DNA of 64,000 nt from Pedobacter sp. R20-19 (GCF_000708265.2 NZ_JCKI01000008.1:487592-551591), one strand, 5' to 3'; positions 18,086 to 27,979 are shown, counted from the stretch's first letter. A program made the numbers and translations. The notes: generated from the letters alone by a model not told the origin.

Positions 18086-18246
18086 AGTAGAAAATAAATA
18101 TTGGTCTAGCTAACTTTAAATAAGTTATTTTCCTCATGAAAACAGGATAAGAAGTAGCAATTAAAAATAATCAGCAGTGATTGACTTGGAAAAAGAAAGG
18201 GAGACCAGCTGATCTCCCATCTATATTTTACAACTAAAAGTTATAG

Positions 18247-18318
18247 TGTTCCCAGAGGGATTCGAACCCCCATCGGTGGTACCGGAAACCACAATTCTAT
18301 CCATTGAACTATGGGAAC
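18247..18318 (-). tRNA. tRNA-Arg (anticodon CCG)
   Basis: The minus strand folds into a 72-nt cloverleaf: acceptor GTTCCCA/TGGGAAC, D arm GTTCAATGGATAGAAT, anticodon stem GTGGT/ACCAC around the loop TTCCGGT (anticodon CCG), and T arm containing GGTTCGAATCC. The discriminator base is A. The CCA end is not encoded. It would read CGG arginine codons. Confidence 0.95.
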
Positions 18319-18327
18319 TTTGAGCGG

Positions 18328-18335
18328 CAAAGATA
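18328..18335 (-). promoter_or_regulatory. -7 promoter element of tRNA-Arg
   Basis: TATCTTTG on the minus strand lies 10 bases before the tRNA 5' end and is followed by GCCGC, the same TATCTTTGCCGC string seen in the ychF promoter. Confidence 0.5.
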
Positions 18336-18582
18336 TAACTTGCCATCCAATTTTGATCTATTTTTGAAAAAAAATTAGTCTGATGTTATTTTCCATCAAC
18401 CTTTATTGGCATTTTAAGCCCATCTCCTCAAATGTTTATACCTTATGTACCTACTGTGTTCGTCATAACCAAGATAAATCAATATTTTTACTGGCTTATA
18501 AATCAGAAACTGAATTGTGCTGGTGCTTCATAACATTAGTATAATTTGAAGAAAACAGACAGATACATAAAACAAATAATAA

Positions 18583-20112
18583 ATGGCTGAAAACAAAAAT
18601 TACGATTCACAATTCTGCGGAAACCTCGCCATACACCAGACGAATTCTATACAGGATTATGGCTATTTGTTAGTGATAGATCAGGCAAACCTTGAAATTA
18701 TCCAAGGCAGTGAAAATATAGAACACATTTTAAAAAAGAAAATACAGGATTTACTGGGAGAGACTTTAGCCGCATTTCTAAATACGGAAGACCTGGCACA
18801 CCTGAAAGCAGAAATCAGCAAAGGTGAACGGAGTAGATTGCCATTTCATTTCAAATTAAATCTGCCTACGGGTGCAATACCTTTGCACATACTGGCACAT
18901 GTTAAAAAAGAATTTATCATTCTGGAGATAGAACAAGAAGCTGATGCTGCTGAAAAGAGTTTTACAGAAGTTTTTCAGGAAGTTCGTTCATTTATTTCTA
19001 CCATAGAAAAAACGGCTAGTGTTCGTGAAATTTGTGAAGCCAGTATCAAGGAGATCAGACGTATTTCTGGCTTTGATGGCATTCGCATGTATAGCTTTGA
19101 TAAAAATTGGAACGGTACAGTCATCGCAGAAGAAATTACCGGCGAGCTGGAGCATTATATCGGACAAACTTTCCCTGCATCTGATGTACCTAAGCAAGCC
19201 CGTGCACTTTATATCAAAAACCCTTACAGACTTATTCCAAACAGGCTATATCAATCATACCGCTTATACCCGGTGATTAATCCGATATCAAATGGTTTTT
19301 TAGACCTTTCTGATTGCAACCTGCGCAGTATTGCTGGTGTGCACCTCGAATATATGGCTAACATGCGGGTTACTGCTTCCATGTCTATCCGTGTAATGGT
19401 AGATGGAAACTTATGGGGGCTTATCTCCTGCCACCATCAAACCCCAAAATACCTGAGTGTAGAAAACAGATCCATATTTGAGTGGTTAAGTATGGAAATT
19501 TCGCATCGGATATCATCTGTAATTATGCAGGAATCGCTCACTTATTCCACAGAATTGCTAAAGAAGAAAGCCCAAATCACAGAAAATATTTTCTCAAAAG
19601 GCAGTATTGTTAGAGGATTAACTGAAGATCAAAACCAAAATCTGCTCTCTTTGTTTAACGCTACAGGATTTTTGGTTCACTTTAACGGATTAATATCTAA
19701 AGTAGGTGTGGTACCTGCAAATGAAGCATTAGACAACCTGATTCTGTGGATTGAGGGAAAATCATTTGTAAATGTATTCGCTACTAATAACCTTAGTGAT
19801 GTATATGAAGATGCCAACCATTATTCTGATATTGCCAGCGGATTACTTGTTATACCGATTAATCCGAGTCAGGGAGATTTTATCGTTTGTTTCAGACCCG
19901 AAGTAGTTAAACGCATAAAGTGGGGTGGCGACCCCAACCAGGCCATAAACTTTGAAAAAGATGGCAAAAGTTACCATCCGCGAAATTCATTTAAGCTTTG
20001 GCTGGAAACGGTTCATGGCCAATCTGAAGAATGGTTGGAACAGGAAATGGAAACGGCAGAATCATTAAGGAATTTCCTTTTTGAATTTGGTGCTACACAG
20101 CTATACAATTAG
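18583..20112 (+). CDS. Bacteriophytochrome photosensory module (PAS-GAF-PHY) without output domain
   Basis: A 509-residue red/far-red photoreceptor core. The PAS-2 domain begins with the biliverdin-attachment Cys12 in FCGNLAIHQTNSIQ, spaced as in DrBphP. The GAF domain has PASDVP (198-203, Asp201), His254 in GVHLEYM and CHHQTP (283-288). The PHY tongue has WGGDP (from 447) and PRNSF (466-470). The protein ends about 40 residues later, with no kinase. It is 6 bp upstream of a giant CheB-CheR-kinase gene, so the signal is probably passed in trans. The usual SPxH before the GAF His reads AGVH. No heme oxygenase gene for biliverdin supply is in the window. Confidence 0.92.
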   Translation: MAENKNYDSQFCGNLAIHQTNSIQDYGYLLVIDQANLEIIQGSENIEHILKKKIQDLLGETLAAFLNTEDLAHLKAEISKGERSRLPFHFKLNLPTGAIPLHILAHVKKEFIILEIEQEADAAEKSFTEVFQEVRSFISTIEKTASVREICEASIKEIRRISGFDGIRMYSFDKNWNGTVIAEEITGELEHYIGQTFPASDVPKQARALYIKNPYRLIPNRLYQSYRLYPVINPISNGFLDLSDCNLRSIAGVHLEYMANMRVTASMSIRVMVDGNLWGLISCHHQTPKYLSVENRSIFEWLSMEISHRISSVIMQESLTYSTELLKKKAQITENIFSKGSIVRGLTEDQNQNLLSLFNATGFLVHFNGLISKVGVVPANEALDNLILWIEGKSFVNVFATNNLSDVYEDANHYSDIASGLLVIPINPSQGDFIVCFRPEVVKRIKWGGDPNQAINFEKDGKSYHPRNSFKLWLETVHGQSEEWLEQEMETAESLRNFLFEFGATQLYN

Positions 20113-20118
20113 TGCACA

Positions 20119-23100
20119 ATGACTGAAGAGAAAACAAAAGAAGGTTTAAAAAGATACGATAAATACATTGTTGCCATTGGAGCATCTGCAGGCGGATTAG
20201 AAGCTATTCATGAGTTTTTTGATCACATGCCGGCTAATGCGAGTTTCTCCTTTGTGGTGATTCAGCATTTATCATCAGATTATAAAAGCCTATTAGTAGA
20301 GCTTGTGGGTAAGCACACCCACATGAAGGTATTCGAAGCAGCAAATGATATGACCATTCAACAAGATTGTGTATATATCATCCCCAATAATAAGCTCATG
20401 ACCGTAAGTCATGGCAAATTAAGACTTGCTGATAAATCGCTGATTAAAGCACCTAATACCGCAATCGATCATTTCTTGTATACCCTGGCTAAAGATAAAA
20501 AAGAAAAAGCCATTGCCATAATCCTTTCTGGAACCGGAACTGATGGAACTAAAGGGATACAGGCCATTAAAGAAAATGGAGGAATGGTAATTGTTCAGGA
20601 CCCTGCCTCAGCGAAATTTGATGGAATGCCCAATAGCGCCATCTCCTCTGGAAATGCAGATTTTATTCTTTCTCCTCCCGAAATGAGCCAGGAGCTCTTC
20701 AACTATGTAAATGAAGAACCGGTTAATGTGCTGGAGAATGGAAAAATAAATGAACAGTTATTAGAAGATATATTTAAAATCGTTCATCAACAGAGTGGTA
20801 ACGATTTTAACCTCTATAAAACGCCAACCATCATCCGGAGAATTGGCCGGAGAATGAATGAAAATAGGATTAAATCGCTGGATGATTATGTTGAATTTTT
20901 AAAAACAAATAAAAAAGAACCCGGAATCCTGGCTCAGGATTTCCTGATTGGCGTAACTAAATTTTTTAGAGATGATAAGGCTTTTGAAGCCTTTAGCGAA
21001 CAGCTGAACAACCTTATCGAAAAAAAGAGCAATGGCGATAACTTAAAAATATGGGTTTGTGCCTGCAGTACCGGCCAAGAGGCTTACACCGTAGCGATCC
21101 TGGCCAATGAGCTTGTAGAAAAATCAGGAAAAAAGATCGACATTAAAATTTTCGCAACAGATATTGATGACAAGAGTATCGAAATTGCCGCTAAAAATCA
21201 ATATCCTGAAAGTATAAGCAAGGAAATCCCTGCTCAATATTTCAAAAAGTATTTCATTCAGGATGGAAAGTTTTATGGTGTTCTTCCATTGGTACGTAAA
21301 ATGGTGGTTTTTGCTAAACATGATGTAATTAAATCACCACCATTCATCAAAAATGATATGGTTACCTGCAGGAATATGTTGATTTATGTGAACAATATCC
21401 TTCAGGAAAAGATATTATCAGTATTTCATTTTTCACTGATCAAGGGTGGCTATTTGTTTCTGGGCTCAAGTGAAACTGCTTCCTCGTTAAAGGATGGTTT
21501 TACAGAAATATCTGGCAAATGGAAGATCTACCAAAAAACAGGAAACATCAATTACGCCAGTTATAACACATACAATACAGGTACCAGATCTCAGCTGGAA
21601 AAGGATAAGAAGAAAAATATTGCGGCAGACTTTGCAATGAGTCCGATAGAAAAAAGTTTTAGCAACTTTTTAACTAAAGACCTTGGCTATGCCGGAATAT
21701 ATGTAGATAAATCTTACATCATGCAGGATGCCATTGGCGATTATCGCCAATACCTTTCCTTACCCGAAGAGAAAATAGAATTAAATATTTTAAAAATGGT
21801 GCCCAAAGAGGTATCCATTATTCTAAATACAGCCCTCCGCAAAGCATGGAAAGATCATATTCCTACACATTTAAAAAGGGTTCGTTTTAATAAAAAAGAC
21901 CACGAAACTTATTTAAACATCTCCATTCAACCACCAGAATTAGACAATAGCCTTAGCTTTACGCTAATTATTTTTGGTGAAAGTACAATGGAAACCATTC
22001 CTGAAAAGGATGATCATGGTATGTTTGAAACCCATGATGGAAACCAAAACGAATATATTTTTGAACTTGAAGCCGAATTAAACGAAACCCGAAATAACCT
22101 TCAAATGGCTGTAGAAGAAATGGAAACCACTAATGAGGAACTCCAGTCTACCAATGAAGAATTGCTTTCGGCCAATGAGGAACTTCAATCCAGCAATGAA
22201 GAACTTCAATCTCTGAATGAAGAATTACATACCCTAAATACAGAACACCAGATTAAGATCAAAGACCTGGTAGACCTGAATGATGATCTGGATAACTATT
22301 TCAGGAGTACAGATATCGGACAGATTTTCGTTGATGCGGGCATGTTCATTAGAAAATTTAATGGTGCAGCTATTGGTATGGTTAACCTGATTGAGGCTGA
22401 TATTGGCCGTTCGATAGCACATATTTCTAACAATATTAAAGCGCAAAATCTCAATCAAGATATCCAACAGGTACTAAAAGATGGGCATGTAATCGAAAAG
22501 GAAGTGCAAACGCATAATGGACACAGTTGCCTCATGCGCATTATGCCCTATATCAGAAAGGATAGAAAAACAGATGGCGTAGTGATCACTTTCGTTGATA
22601 TTTCTAAACTAACTGAACTAAATAATATTATCAGCGGTGTATTTAATGCCAGTTTGAACGGGGTATTGGCTTTCAAAGCGGTGCGGAACAAGCAACATTT
22701 TATTACCGATTTTGAATGTATTTCCTTTAATCAGGCTTCGCTTCATATTCTAAAAAGAACGCACGAGTCTTTATACCAATCAAAAATACTCGAGAACCTG
22801 CCAGAGCTTTCTGGCAGTAACCTCATGGATAAATATATTGGCGTTGTAGAAAAGGGAATTACGCTGCAAATGCAGTTTAAATTAAATGATCAGACCTGGC
22901 TTGAACTTGTGGCGGTTAAAATGTCTGATGGTTTTGCAGCAACCCTAACAGATATTACCAAGCAAAAAGTTGCAGAAGAAAAACTGAAAAGAAACTACAA
23001 TGAGCTGCTTGGAACCCGAGAAAACCTGAAATATTTAAACGCTGCATTGGAACAGAAGGTACAGGAAAGAACCATGCGCCTATCAGAAAGTGAAACCCGT

Positions 23101-24954
23101 TTTAACCTTGTTGCCCAGGCCACCAATGATACCATTTGGGATTGGAACCTTGCCGACAACACCATGTGGCGAAGCCAGAATTTCACCAGGATGTTTGGTT
23201 ATGAAAATGTACCTGAAAATCAAAACATTTCTTTCTATTTTGATATCATTCATCCTGATGACAGACAAAGCGTTAAGGATAGTGTTTACAGTGCGGTAAA
23301 TCAAGGAACCGAGCAATGGACTGCCCAGTATAGGTTAAAAAAGGCCGATGGCAGTTTTGCCACTATTTTAGATAGAGGAAGCATTTTACTGGATGAAAAT
23401 CAGGTACCTTACCGAATGGTGGGTTCTATACTGGATATCTCGGTTTTGGCGGATACTGAAACAAAATTAAGTTCTACAGAGCGAAAGTTCAGAAAGATAT
23501 TCGATTCTAATGTAATTGGTATGATGTTCTCGAATGTTGATTCAGGAAAAATTGAAACAGCAAACCGAAGCTTTTTAGAAATGCTGGGTTACACTGCTGA
23601 AGATTTTGCACAAGGTAATATCAACTGGAAATCACTTACACCGGATGACTACATGCCGATCAGCAAAATTTCGGCAGAATTATTAAAATCTAAAGGTTTT
23701 TGCCCTCCATTTGAAAAACAATACCTCACCAAAAGCGGGAAGAAATTAGATGTATTAATAGGCTCTGCTATTCTGGATGATGAAAACCGGAGTGATGCCG
23801 TAACCTATATCATTGATATTAGCAAGCAAAAACATAATGAGAAAAGACGGAATGAACTTCAACACCTGATCAAAAAACAGCAGGATGAGTTTTACAGTAT
23901 TTTCAAAAAAGCCCCGGCTTTAATTAGTATTCGCCGGGGTAAAAACCTGGTGTTCGAATTTGTGAATGAATCTTTTGCAAACTTTGATGGTGGCGAAAGT
24001 TACATTGGCGAAACCATGAAACCCGATTCACAATTTGCCAACCCCGAGCTTAAAGCCATAGAGCAACAGGTAATGGCAACAGGTAAAACATTTATTGCCA
24101 ATGCTTATTTACTTCAGCTAAAAGATAAGGCATCAGGAAAAGTAACAGACAGTTGGTTTGATTTAATCCTTAATCCGGTATTTTCTGCAGATGGTGTAAT
24201 TGATGGTATATCTTTCTTTGGCTTTGAGGTAACCGATTTAATCATTGCACAAAGAACCACCAGGGCCCTCATGAATAAAAAGGATGAATTTATGAGTATA
24301 GCCAGTCATGAATTAAAAACACCAATTACCAGTATAAAGGGCTATCTTCAATTTGCGATGAAAATGGCAAAAGAAGAGAAATTTGGCCACATTCTGGAAT
24401 TTGTAAGTAAAGCCAACCGGCAAATTGGTAAACTAACCAGGTTAGTTGATGATTTGCTTGATGTAACTAAAATTCAGGCAGGTAAACTTACCTTTACCAT
24501 CTCTACTTTTAATATTGAAGAGGTTGTTGCAGAAGCTGTTGATGGCGTACAGGGAAATCTTGGTAAACAAACCATCTTTACAGATATAGATGATGTATTA
24601 ATCTCTGCTGATAAGAACAGAATAGAACAGGTAATATCAAATTTTCTTTCTAATGCGCTAAAATATTCGCCAGATGGAAAAGAAATCAGAATCGCTGCGA
24701 AATCAAACGGAAAAATCCTTAGGCTCTCTGTAAAAGATCAGGGAATTGGTATTCCAAAAGATAAGGCAGAATTAATTTTCGATCGCTTTTTCAGGGTTGA
24801 TGAGTCTTCCAATCATTTCTCCGGACTTGGCCTTGGTCTCTACATTTCTGCACAGATTATAGAGCGGCACGCCGGGAAAATTGGAGTAAACAGTGAAATT
24901 AACTCCGGTTCTGAATTTTGGTTTGAGATTCCGTTAAAGCACCCATCAGCATGA
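20119..24954 (+). CDS. CheB-CheR-PAS hybrid sensor histidine kinase
   Basis: A 1611-residue fusion. Residues ~14-200 are a CheB methylesterase domain with the triad Ser23 (GASAGG), His50 (IQHLS) and Asp142 (GTGTDGTKG). Residues ~210-480 are a CheR-type SAM methyltransferase (CACSTGQEAYTVAIL). A Glu-rich coiled coil made of ELQSTNEELLSANEE-type repeats follows (~650-715), then several PAS/PAC domains (~725-1380), HisKA with His1397 (ASHELKTP) and an HATPase_c domain (N box NFLSNALKYSP, DQGIGIPKD, GLGLGLYIS). No receiver domain is present. The operon position suggests it takes the light signal from the phytochrome. The response regulator is not in the window. Confidence 0.92.
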   Translation: MTEEKTKEGLKRYDKYIVAIGASAGGLEAIHEFFDHMPANASFSFVVIQHLSSDYKSLLVELVGKHTHMKVFEAANDMTIQQDCVYIIPNNKLMTVSHGKLRLADKSLIKAPNTAIDHFLYTLAKDKKEKAIAIILSGTGTDGTKGIQAIKENGGMVIVQDPASAKFDGMPNSAISSGNADFILSPPEMSQELFNYVNEEPVNVLENGKINEQLLEDIFKIVHQQSGNDFNLYKTPTIIRRIGRRMNENRIKSLDDYVEFLKTNKKEPGILAQDFLIGVTKFFRDDKAFEAFSEQLNNLIEKKSNGDNLKIWVCACSTGQEAYTVAILANELVEKSGKKIDIKIFATDIDDKSIEIAAKNQYPESISKEIPAQYFKKYFIQDGKFYGVLPLVRKMVVFAKHDVIKSPPFIKNDMVTCRNMLIYVNNILQEKILSVFHFSLIKGGYLFLGSSETASSLKDGFTEISGKWKIYQKTGNINYASYNTYNTGTRSQLEKDKKKNIAADFAMSPIEKSFSNFLTKDLGYAGIYVDKSYIMQDAIGDYRQYLSLPEEKIELNILKMVPKEVSIILNTALRKAWKDHIPTHLKRVRFNKKDHETYLNISIQPPELDNSLSFTLIIFGESTMETIPEKDDHGMFETHDGNQNEYIFELEAELNETRNNLQMAVEEMETTNEELQSTNEELLSANEELQSSNEELQSLNEELHTLNTEHQIKIKDLVDLNDDLDNYFRSTDIGQIFVDAGMFIRKFNGAAIGMVNLIEADIGRSIAHISNNIKAQNLNQDIQQVLKDGHVIEKEVQTHNGHSCLMRIMPYIRKDRKTDGVVITFVDISKLTELNNIISGVFNASLNGVLAFKAVRNKQHFITDFECISFNQASLHILKRTHESLYQSKILENLPELSGSNLMDKYIGVVEKGITLQMQFKLNDQTWLELVAVKMSDGFAATLTDITKQKVAEEKLKRNYNELLGTRENLKYLNAALEQKVQERTMRLSESETRFNLVAQATNDTIWDWNLADNTMWRSQNFTRMFGYENVPENQNISFYFDIIHPDDRQSVKDSVYSAVNQGTEQWTAQYRLKKADGSFATILDRGSILLDENQVPYRMVGSILDISVLADTETKLSSTERKFRKIFDSNVIGMMFSNVDSGKIETANRSFLEMLGYTAEDFAQGNINWKSLTPDDYMPISKISAELLKSKGFCPPFEKQYLTKSGKKLDVLIGSAILDDENRSDAVTYIIDISKQKHNEKRRNELQHLIKKQQDEFYSIFKKAPALISIRRGKNLVFEFVNESFANFDGGESYIGETMKPDSQFANPELKAIEQQVMATGKTFIANAYLLQLKDKASGKVTDSWFDLILNPVFSADGVIDGISFFGFEVTDLIIAQRTTRALMNKKDEFMSIASHELKTPITSIKGYLQFAMKMAKEEKFGHILEFVSKANRQIGKLTRLVDDLLDVTKIQAGKLTFTISTFNIEEVVAEAVDGVQGNLGKQTIFTDIDDVLISADKNRIEQVISNFLSNALKYSPDGKEIRIAAKSNGKILRLSVKDQGIGIPKDKAELIFDRFFRVDESSNHFSGLGLGLYISAQIIERHAGKIGVNSEINSGSEFWFEIPLKHPSA

Positions 24955-25149
24955 TAAAAATTAAATAATGATAAAATAATATTTTATAAATCAATCCATA
25001 GCATTTGCTGTTATTTAGGATAGGTTTCATCCAATTATGATTAAAAGAACAAACCTTACCAAATACAGTATGCAAAAAATATTATGGGTTAACATCCTTT
25101 TGCCACAGTTAAGAATAAGCAAACCATTTAAAATTGCTTATTGCAGCTA

Positions 25150-26841
25150 ATGGATATTTTAAGCAGAAATTATTTTAATGTATCAAATCTTAAAAAACTT
25201 GATGAAACCAACAACATAGCGTTTGTTAAACCCACCAATTGTGACTATAAATTAGATCGCAGTATCTGGCTGCTCCTCGCCTTTTTTGGCTTGTTAAAAT
25301 TTAGTATCCACTTATCTGGCATTTCCAATTATGGTCTTCATGCAGATGAGTTGTATTACATTTCACTCAGTGAAAAGTTTGCCTGGGGCTTTCTGGATAT
25401 TTCTCCATTCGTTACCTGGATCGCAAAAGCCTCATCTGCTCTATTTGGATCTTCGATTATTGCATGGAGAATCATTCCTTGTATGTTCGCCTCGGCAACC
25501 GTTATGCTCACTGGTTTAATGGCGCATTACTTGGGCGGCAAAAAGCTAGGCATTACCATTGCCTGCTCTGCTATTATTTGTTCACCTGCGTTTCTTGCTA
25601 CGTCATACCTTTTACAACCTGTTGTTTTTGATGAATTTTTCTGGGCGCTTCTGGCCTTTTCCATACTGAGGTATCAGCAAACTCAAAAAACAATGTTCTT
25701 ATACTTCACCGCCTTAACATTGGGTTTTGGAATGCTTAACAAGTATACCATTGGCATGTACCTTGTCGCTATTTTACTGGGGTGCATAATGGTATACGCC
25801 AAGAATTTAAAAATGAACTGGCGCATCCTTCCTGGCCCGCTTTTGCTTTTCATATTGATAATGATGCCTAACCTGGTTTGGCAGTGGGCATACGACTTTC
25901 CTATTTTCGGTTACCTAACGTTGGTGGGTACAAAAGCACTTTCATTTGATGTATTGGATTACATCTTTCAATTGTTTTTCTTTCATGGTGCTGGTGTAGC
26001 CGTATGGACAGCTGGATTTCTCTTTCTTTTAATGAAGAAAAATGAAAGTAAGTTTAATTTAGTATGGCCCATTACACTGGTGATCCTCGTTATTTTACTT
26101 GCATTTTTAAAAGGTAAACTTTATTACGGATTGGGGATGTTTCCTGTTTTATTTGCTGCCGGGGGCTGCTGCTGGGAAATGATTCTTTCAGCTAAAAAGC
26201 AAGCAAAATTTATATTTGTAGCCACTATTTATTTGTTTGGTTTGCTTTGCTTGCCGCTGGTGATTCCCATTTTGCCGATTTCGATTTGCAGGCAATACAT
26301 CAAAAAAATGGTTTCTTATACGGCCTTCTCCCGACCTCTAGTTTGGGAAGATGGAACAAGTGGTACCATTCCTCAATTTTTTGCTGATATGTCTGGATGG
26401 GAAAGCCTGTCTGGCGATATCAACAAGGTTTCGGGTAAAGAACAGAATAGAAAACCCATTGCTGTACTAACCAACAGTTATGCGATTGCAGGCGCACTGA
26501 AATATTATTCAAAGTTATTAGCCCCGCAAGTAATCTCGGCCAATAATAGCTTCATGCTCGAATCTCCAAATAATCTTCCTTCTGGCACCATCCTTTACCT
26601 ATCCAGAGATGCTAAAGAAATGGTAGCTAAAATGGCTCGTCACGTATCACTCTACAAGCAATTAAAATTGGAAAACTCACATTTGAAAGGAGTCAATATT
26701 TATATCCTATCTGATGTAAATGAAGTCTTCAGAAAAAAATATACACAAGACAGGAGGCAATTTTTTCATTCCGAAGAATTGATAAATCCTAATAAAACAT
26801 CTACACTTTTATCAAACCTTATAGGTTTTAAAAATCGGTAA
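25150..26841 (+). CDS. ArnT/PMT-like glycosyltransferase family 39 membrane protein
   Basis: A 563-residue polytopic membrane protein with about ten hydrophobic helices. The first periplasmic loop contains the GT39/GT83 acidic pair in NYGLHADELYY, and later HYLGGKKLGI and the MLNKYTIGMYL segment match bacterial dolichyl-phosphate-mannose-mannosyltransferase-like proteins. It would transfer a sugar from a polyprenyl-phosphate donor on the periplasmic side; donor and acceptor are unknown. The ATG at 25150 is preferred over a TTG at 25141. Its last codons lie in a 20-mer repeated at 36811-36830. Confidence 0.8.
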   Translation: MDILSRNYFNVSNLKKLDETNNIAFVKPTNCDYKLDRSIWLLLAFFGLLKFSIHLSGISNYGLHADELYYISLSEKFAWGFLDISPFVTWIAKASSALFGSSIIAWRIIPCMFASATVMLTGLMAHYLGGKKLGITIACSAIICSPAFLATSYLLQPVVFDEFFWALLAFSILRYQQTQKTMFLYFTALTLGFGMLNKYTIGMYLVAILLGCIMVYAKNLKMNWRILPGPLLLFILIMMPNLVWQWAYDFPIFGYLTLVGTKALSFDVLDYIFQLFFFHGAGVAVWTAGFLFLLMKKNESKFNLVWPITLVILVILLAFLKGKLYYGLGMFPVLFAAGGCCWEMILSAKKQAKFIFVATIYLFGLLCLPLVIPILPISICRQYIKKMVSYTAFSRPLVWEDGTSGTIPQFFADMSGWESLSGDINKVSGKEQNRKPIAVLTNSYAIAGALKYYSKLLAPQVISANNSFMLESPNNLPSGTILYLSRDAKEMVAKMARHVSLYKQLKLENSHLKGVNIYILSDVNEVFRKKYTQDRRQFFHSEELINPNKTSTLLSNLIGFKNR

Positions 26842-26888
26842 GTCTACTTATTCATAGCGATAAATAAGAGATAACCATTTTGCTCTAA

Positions 26889-27332
26889 TTAGTTGAAATA
26901 TTTATAAGTTTTTTTAAGGATTTCAAATAGTTCTATCGGCTCTTCGTTTACCATAGAGGCTTCATAGATACTTTCTTGCAAATCTAGCCTATCCTGGTTT
27001 AGTATAAATTTGACAGCATAATAAATCGCCATTGAGGCTCTTGCCTTGGAGAAGTATAAAAGAGCTTCCTGAGTATTACCTCTTTCATCCAAATCATAAT
27101 ATTTTTCATCAAATTCCTGGGCTATATCAAGAATTTTTAGCATATCTGGTATTTCGAATGTTGAATTTATTTCTATTTTTTCTATAACCTGCGACATAAA
27201 CACATGATATTCCAAATGGGCAGCATGATATGAATAATTACACGTTAGGATCATTATTTTGTTAAGCTGATTTACATTCACTTTTGTGATGTCATTCGCA
27301 AGTTCAATATTTATATTTTCTAATCTCTCCAT
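26889..27332 (-). CDS. Unknown protein at the end of the toxin/immunity array
   Basis: A 147-residue, mostly alpha-helical, acidic, soluble protein with no signal peptide; I do not recognise its family. Segments such as ILTCNYSYHAAHLEYHVFMS and ALLYFSKARASMAIYYAVKF suggest paired amphipathic helices. It is the last gene of a minus-strand run behind a VgrG/PAAR effector, so an immunity role is inferred from position only. Its ATG directly adjoins the edge (27334) of a decayed copy of the immunity gene at 30273-30752, suggesting that it was joined to the array by recombination. Confidence 0.6.
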   Translation of the reverse strand: MERLENINIELANDITKVNVNQLNKIMILTCNYSYHAAHLEYHVFMSQVIEKIEINSTFEIPDMLKILDIAQEFDEKYYDLDERGNTQEALLYFSKARASMAIYYAVKFILNQDRLDLQESIYEASMVNEEPIELFEILKKTYKYFN

Positions 27333-27333
27333 T

Positions 27334-27513
27334 ATGATACAGCCTCTGCAAAAAAAAATGTTTAAGACATCATATAAACTACTATTTCATTTCTCAATAT
27401 TTTCTCCTAATGCGAATTAAGTCTAATCTTAAAAAATAATTTATAGTTCTTAGCGGTAAAAATCACACGATCGAAGCTATCTCGAGAATCGCACACATAA
27501 GCTAGGCTAAAGC
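27334..27513 (-). pseudogene. Decayed partial copy of the SUKH-like immunity gene tail
   Basis: This stretch aligns base by base, with small gaps, to 30231-30400, the 3' end and terminator arm of the immunity gene at 30273-30752. Shared landmarks are ATGATACAGCCTCT, GTTTAAGACATCA, TCTCCTAATGC, CTCAAAAAATAAT-like and GCTAAAGC. Translated on the minus strand it reads SRDSFDRVIFTAKN and LFFKIRLN, matching SRERFEDVIFSTDD and LFFEIILK of the intact gene, before an internal stop. It is a gene remnant left by duplication or recombination. Confidence 0.8.
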
Positions 27514-27872
27514 ACATCAATAAAATCCTTTTTAGATAGTTTATCATTTAATTCTAAATTAAATGAATAATTTTCATCATAAAATATAATGTGAGCAGTT
27601 GATGGCATAAATTCCCTACAATAAAGCGAGCATTTATAAAGCAATAGATAGTCTTCAGATTCGAGCATAAATGTACTGCCATCTTTATCTAATTTTCCTT
27701 CTAATACATCTTTATCATTTTGAGTTATAGACCAAGTAAAAGAATATTTTCTGCTTTCATCTTCAATTTTATTTATAATAACTTCCTTCCAATTTGTTCT
27801 CAAAGCCTCAATAAATACATCTTTATCAACAGCCCAATCTGGTTTTGCTAATGGTGAAATAAATATCTTCAT
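27507..27872 (-). CDS. Unknown small protein in the immunity array
   Basis: A 121-residue soluble protein without signal peptide, unrecognised. It has an alternating beta pattern (KYSFTWSITQNDKDVLEGKL, STFMLESEDYLLLYKC) of the kind seen in small alpha/beta immunity proteins. The stop codon falls within the decayed immunity-gene copy (27334-27513), so its C-terminus may have been set by that rearrangement. Function is unknown; an immunity role is suggested only by the company it keeps. Confidence 0.6.
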   Translation of the reverse strand: MKIFISPLAKPDWAVDKDVFIEALRTNWKEVIINKIEDESRKYSFTWSITQNDKDVLEGKLDKDGSTFMLESEDYLLLYKCSLYCREFMPSTAHIIFYDENYSFNLELNDKLSKKDFIDVL

Positions 27873-27979
27873 TTTTTATTTTAATAAAATATAAAAAATT
27901 ACTGTAATCGTCCTACAACTTATAATTAGCAGAATACTAATAGCATAAACAAGTGGTTATAATTAGTGATAGTATGATT

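Noticed and set aside
18247..18318. tRNA-Arg as the attachment site of an integrated element
   Set aside because: No integrase gene and no second copy of the tRNA 3' end are seen on either side in the window.
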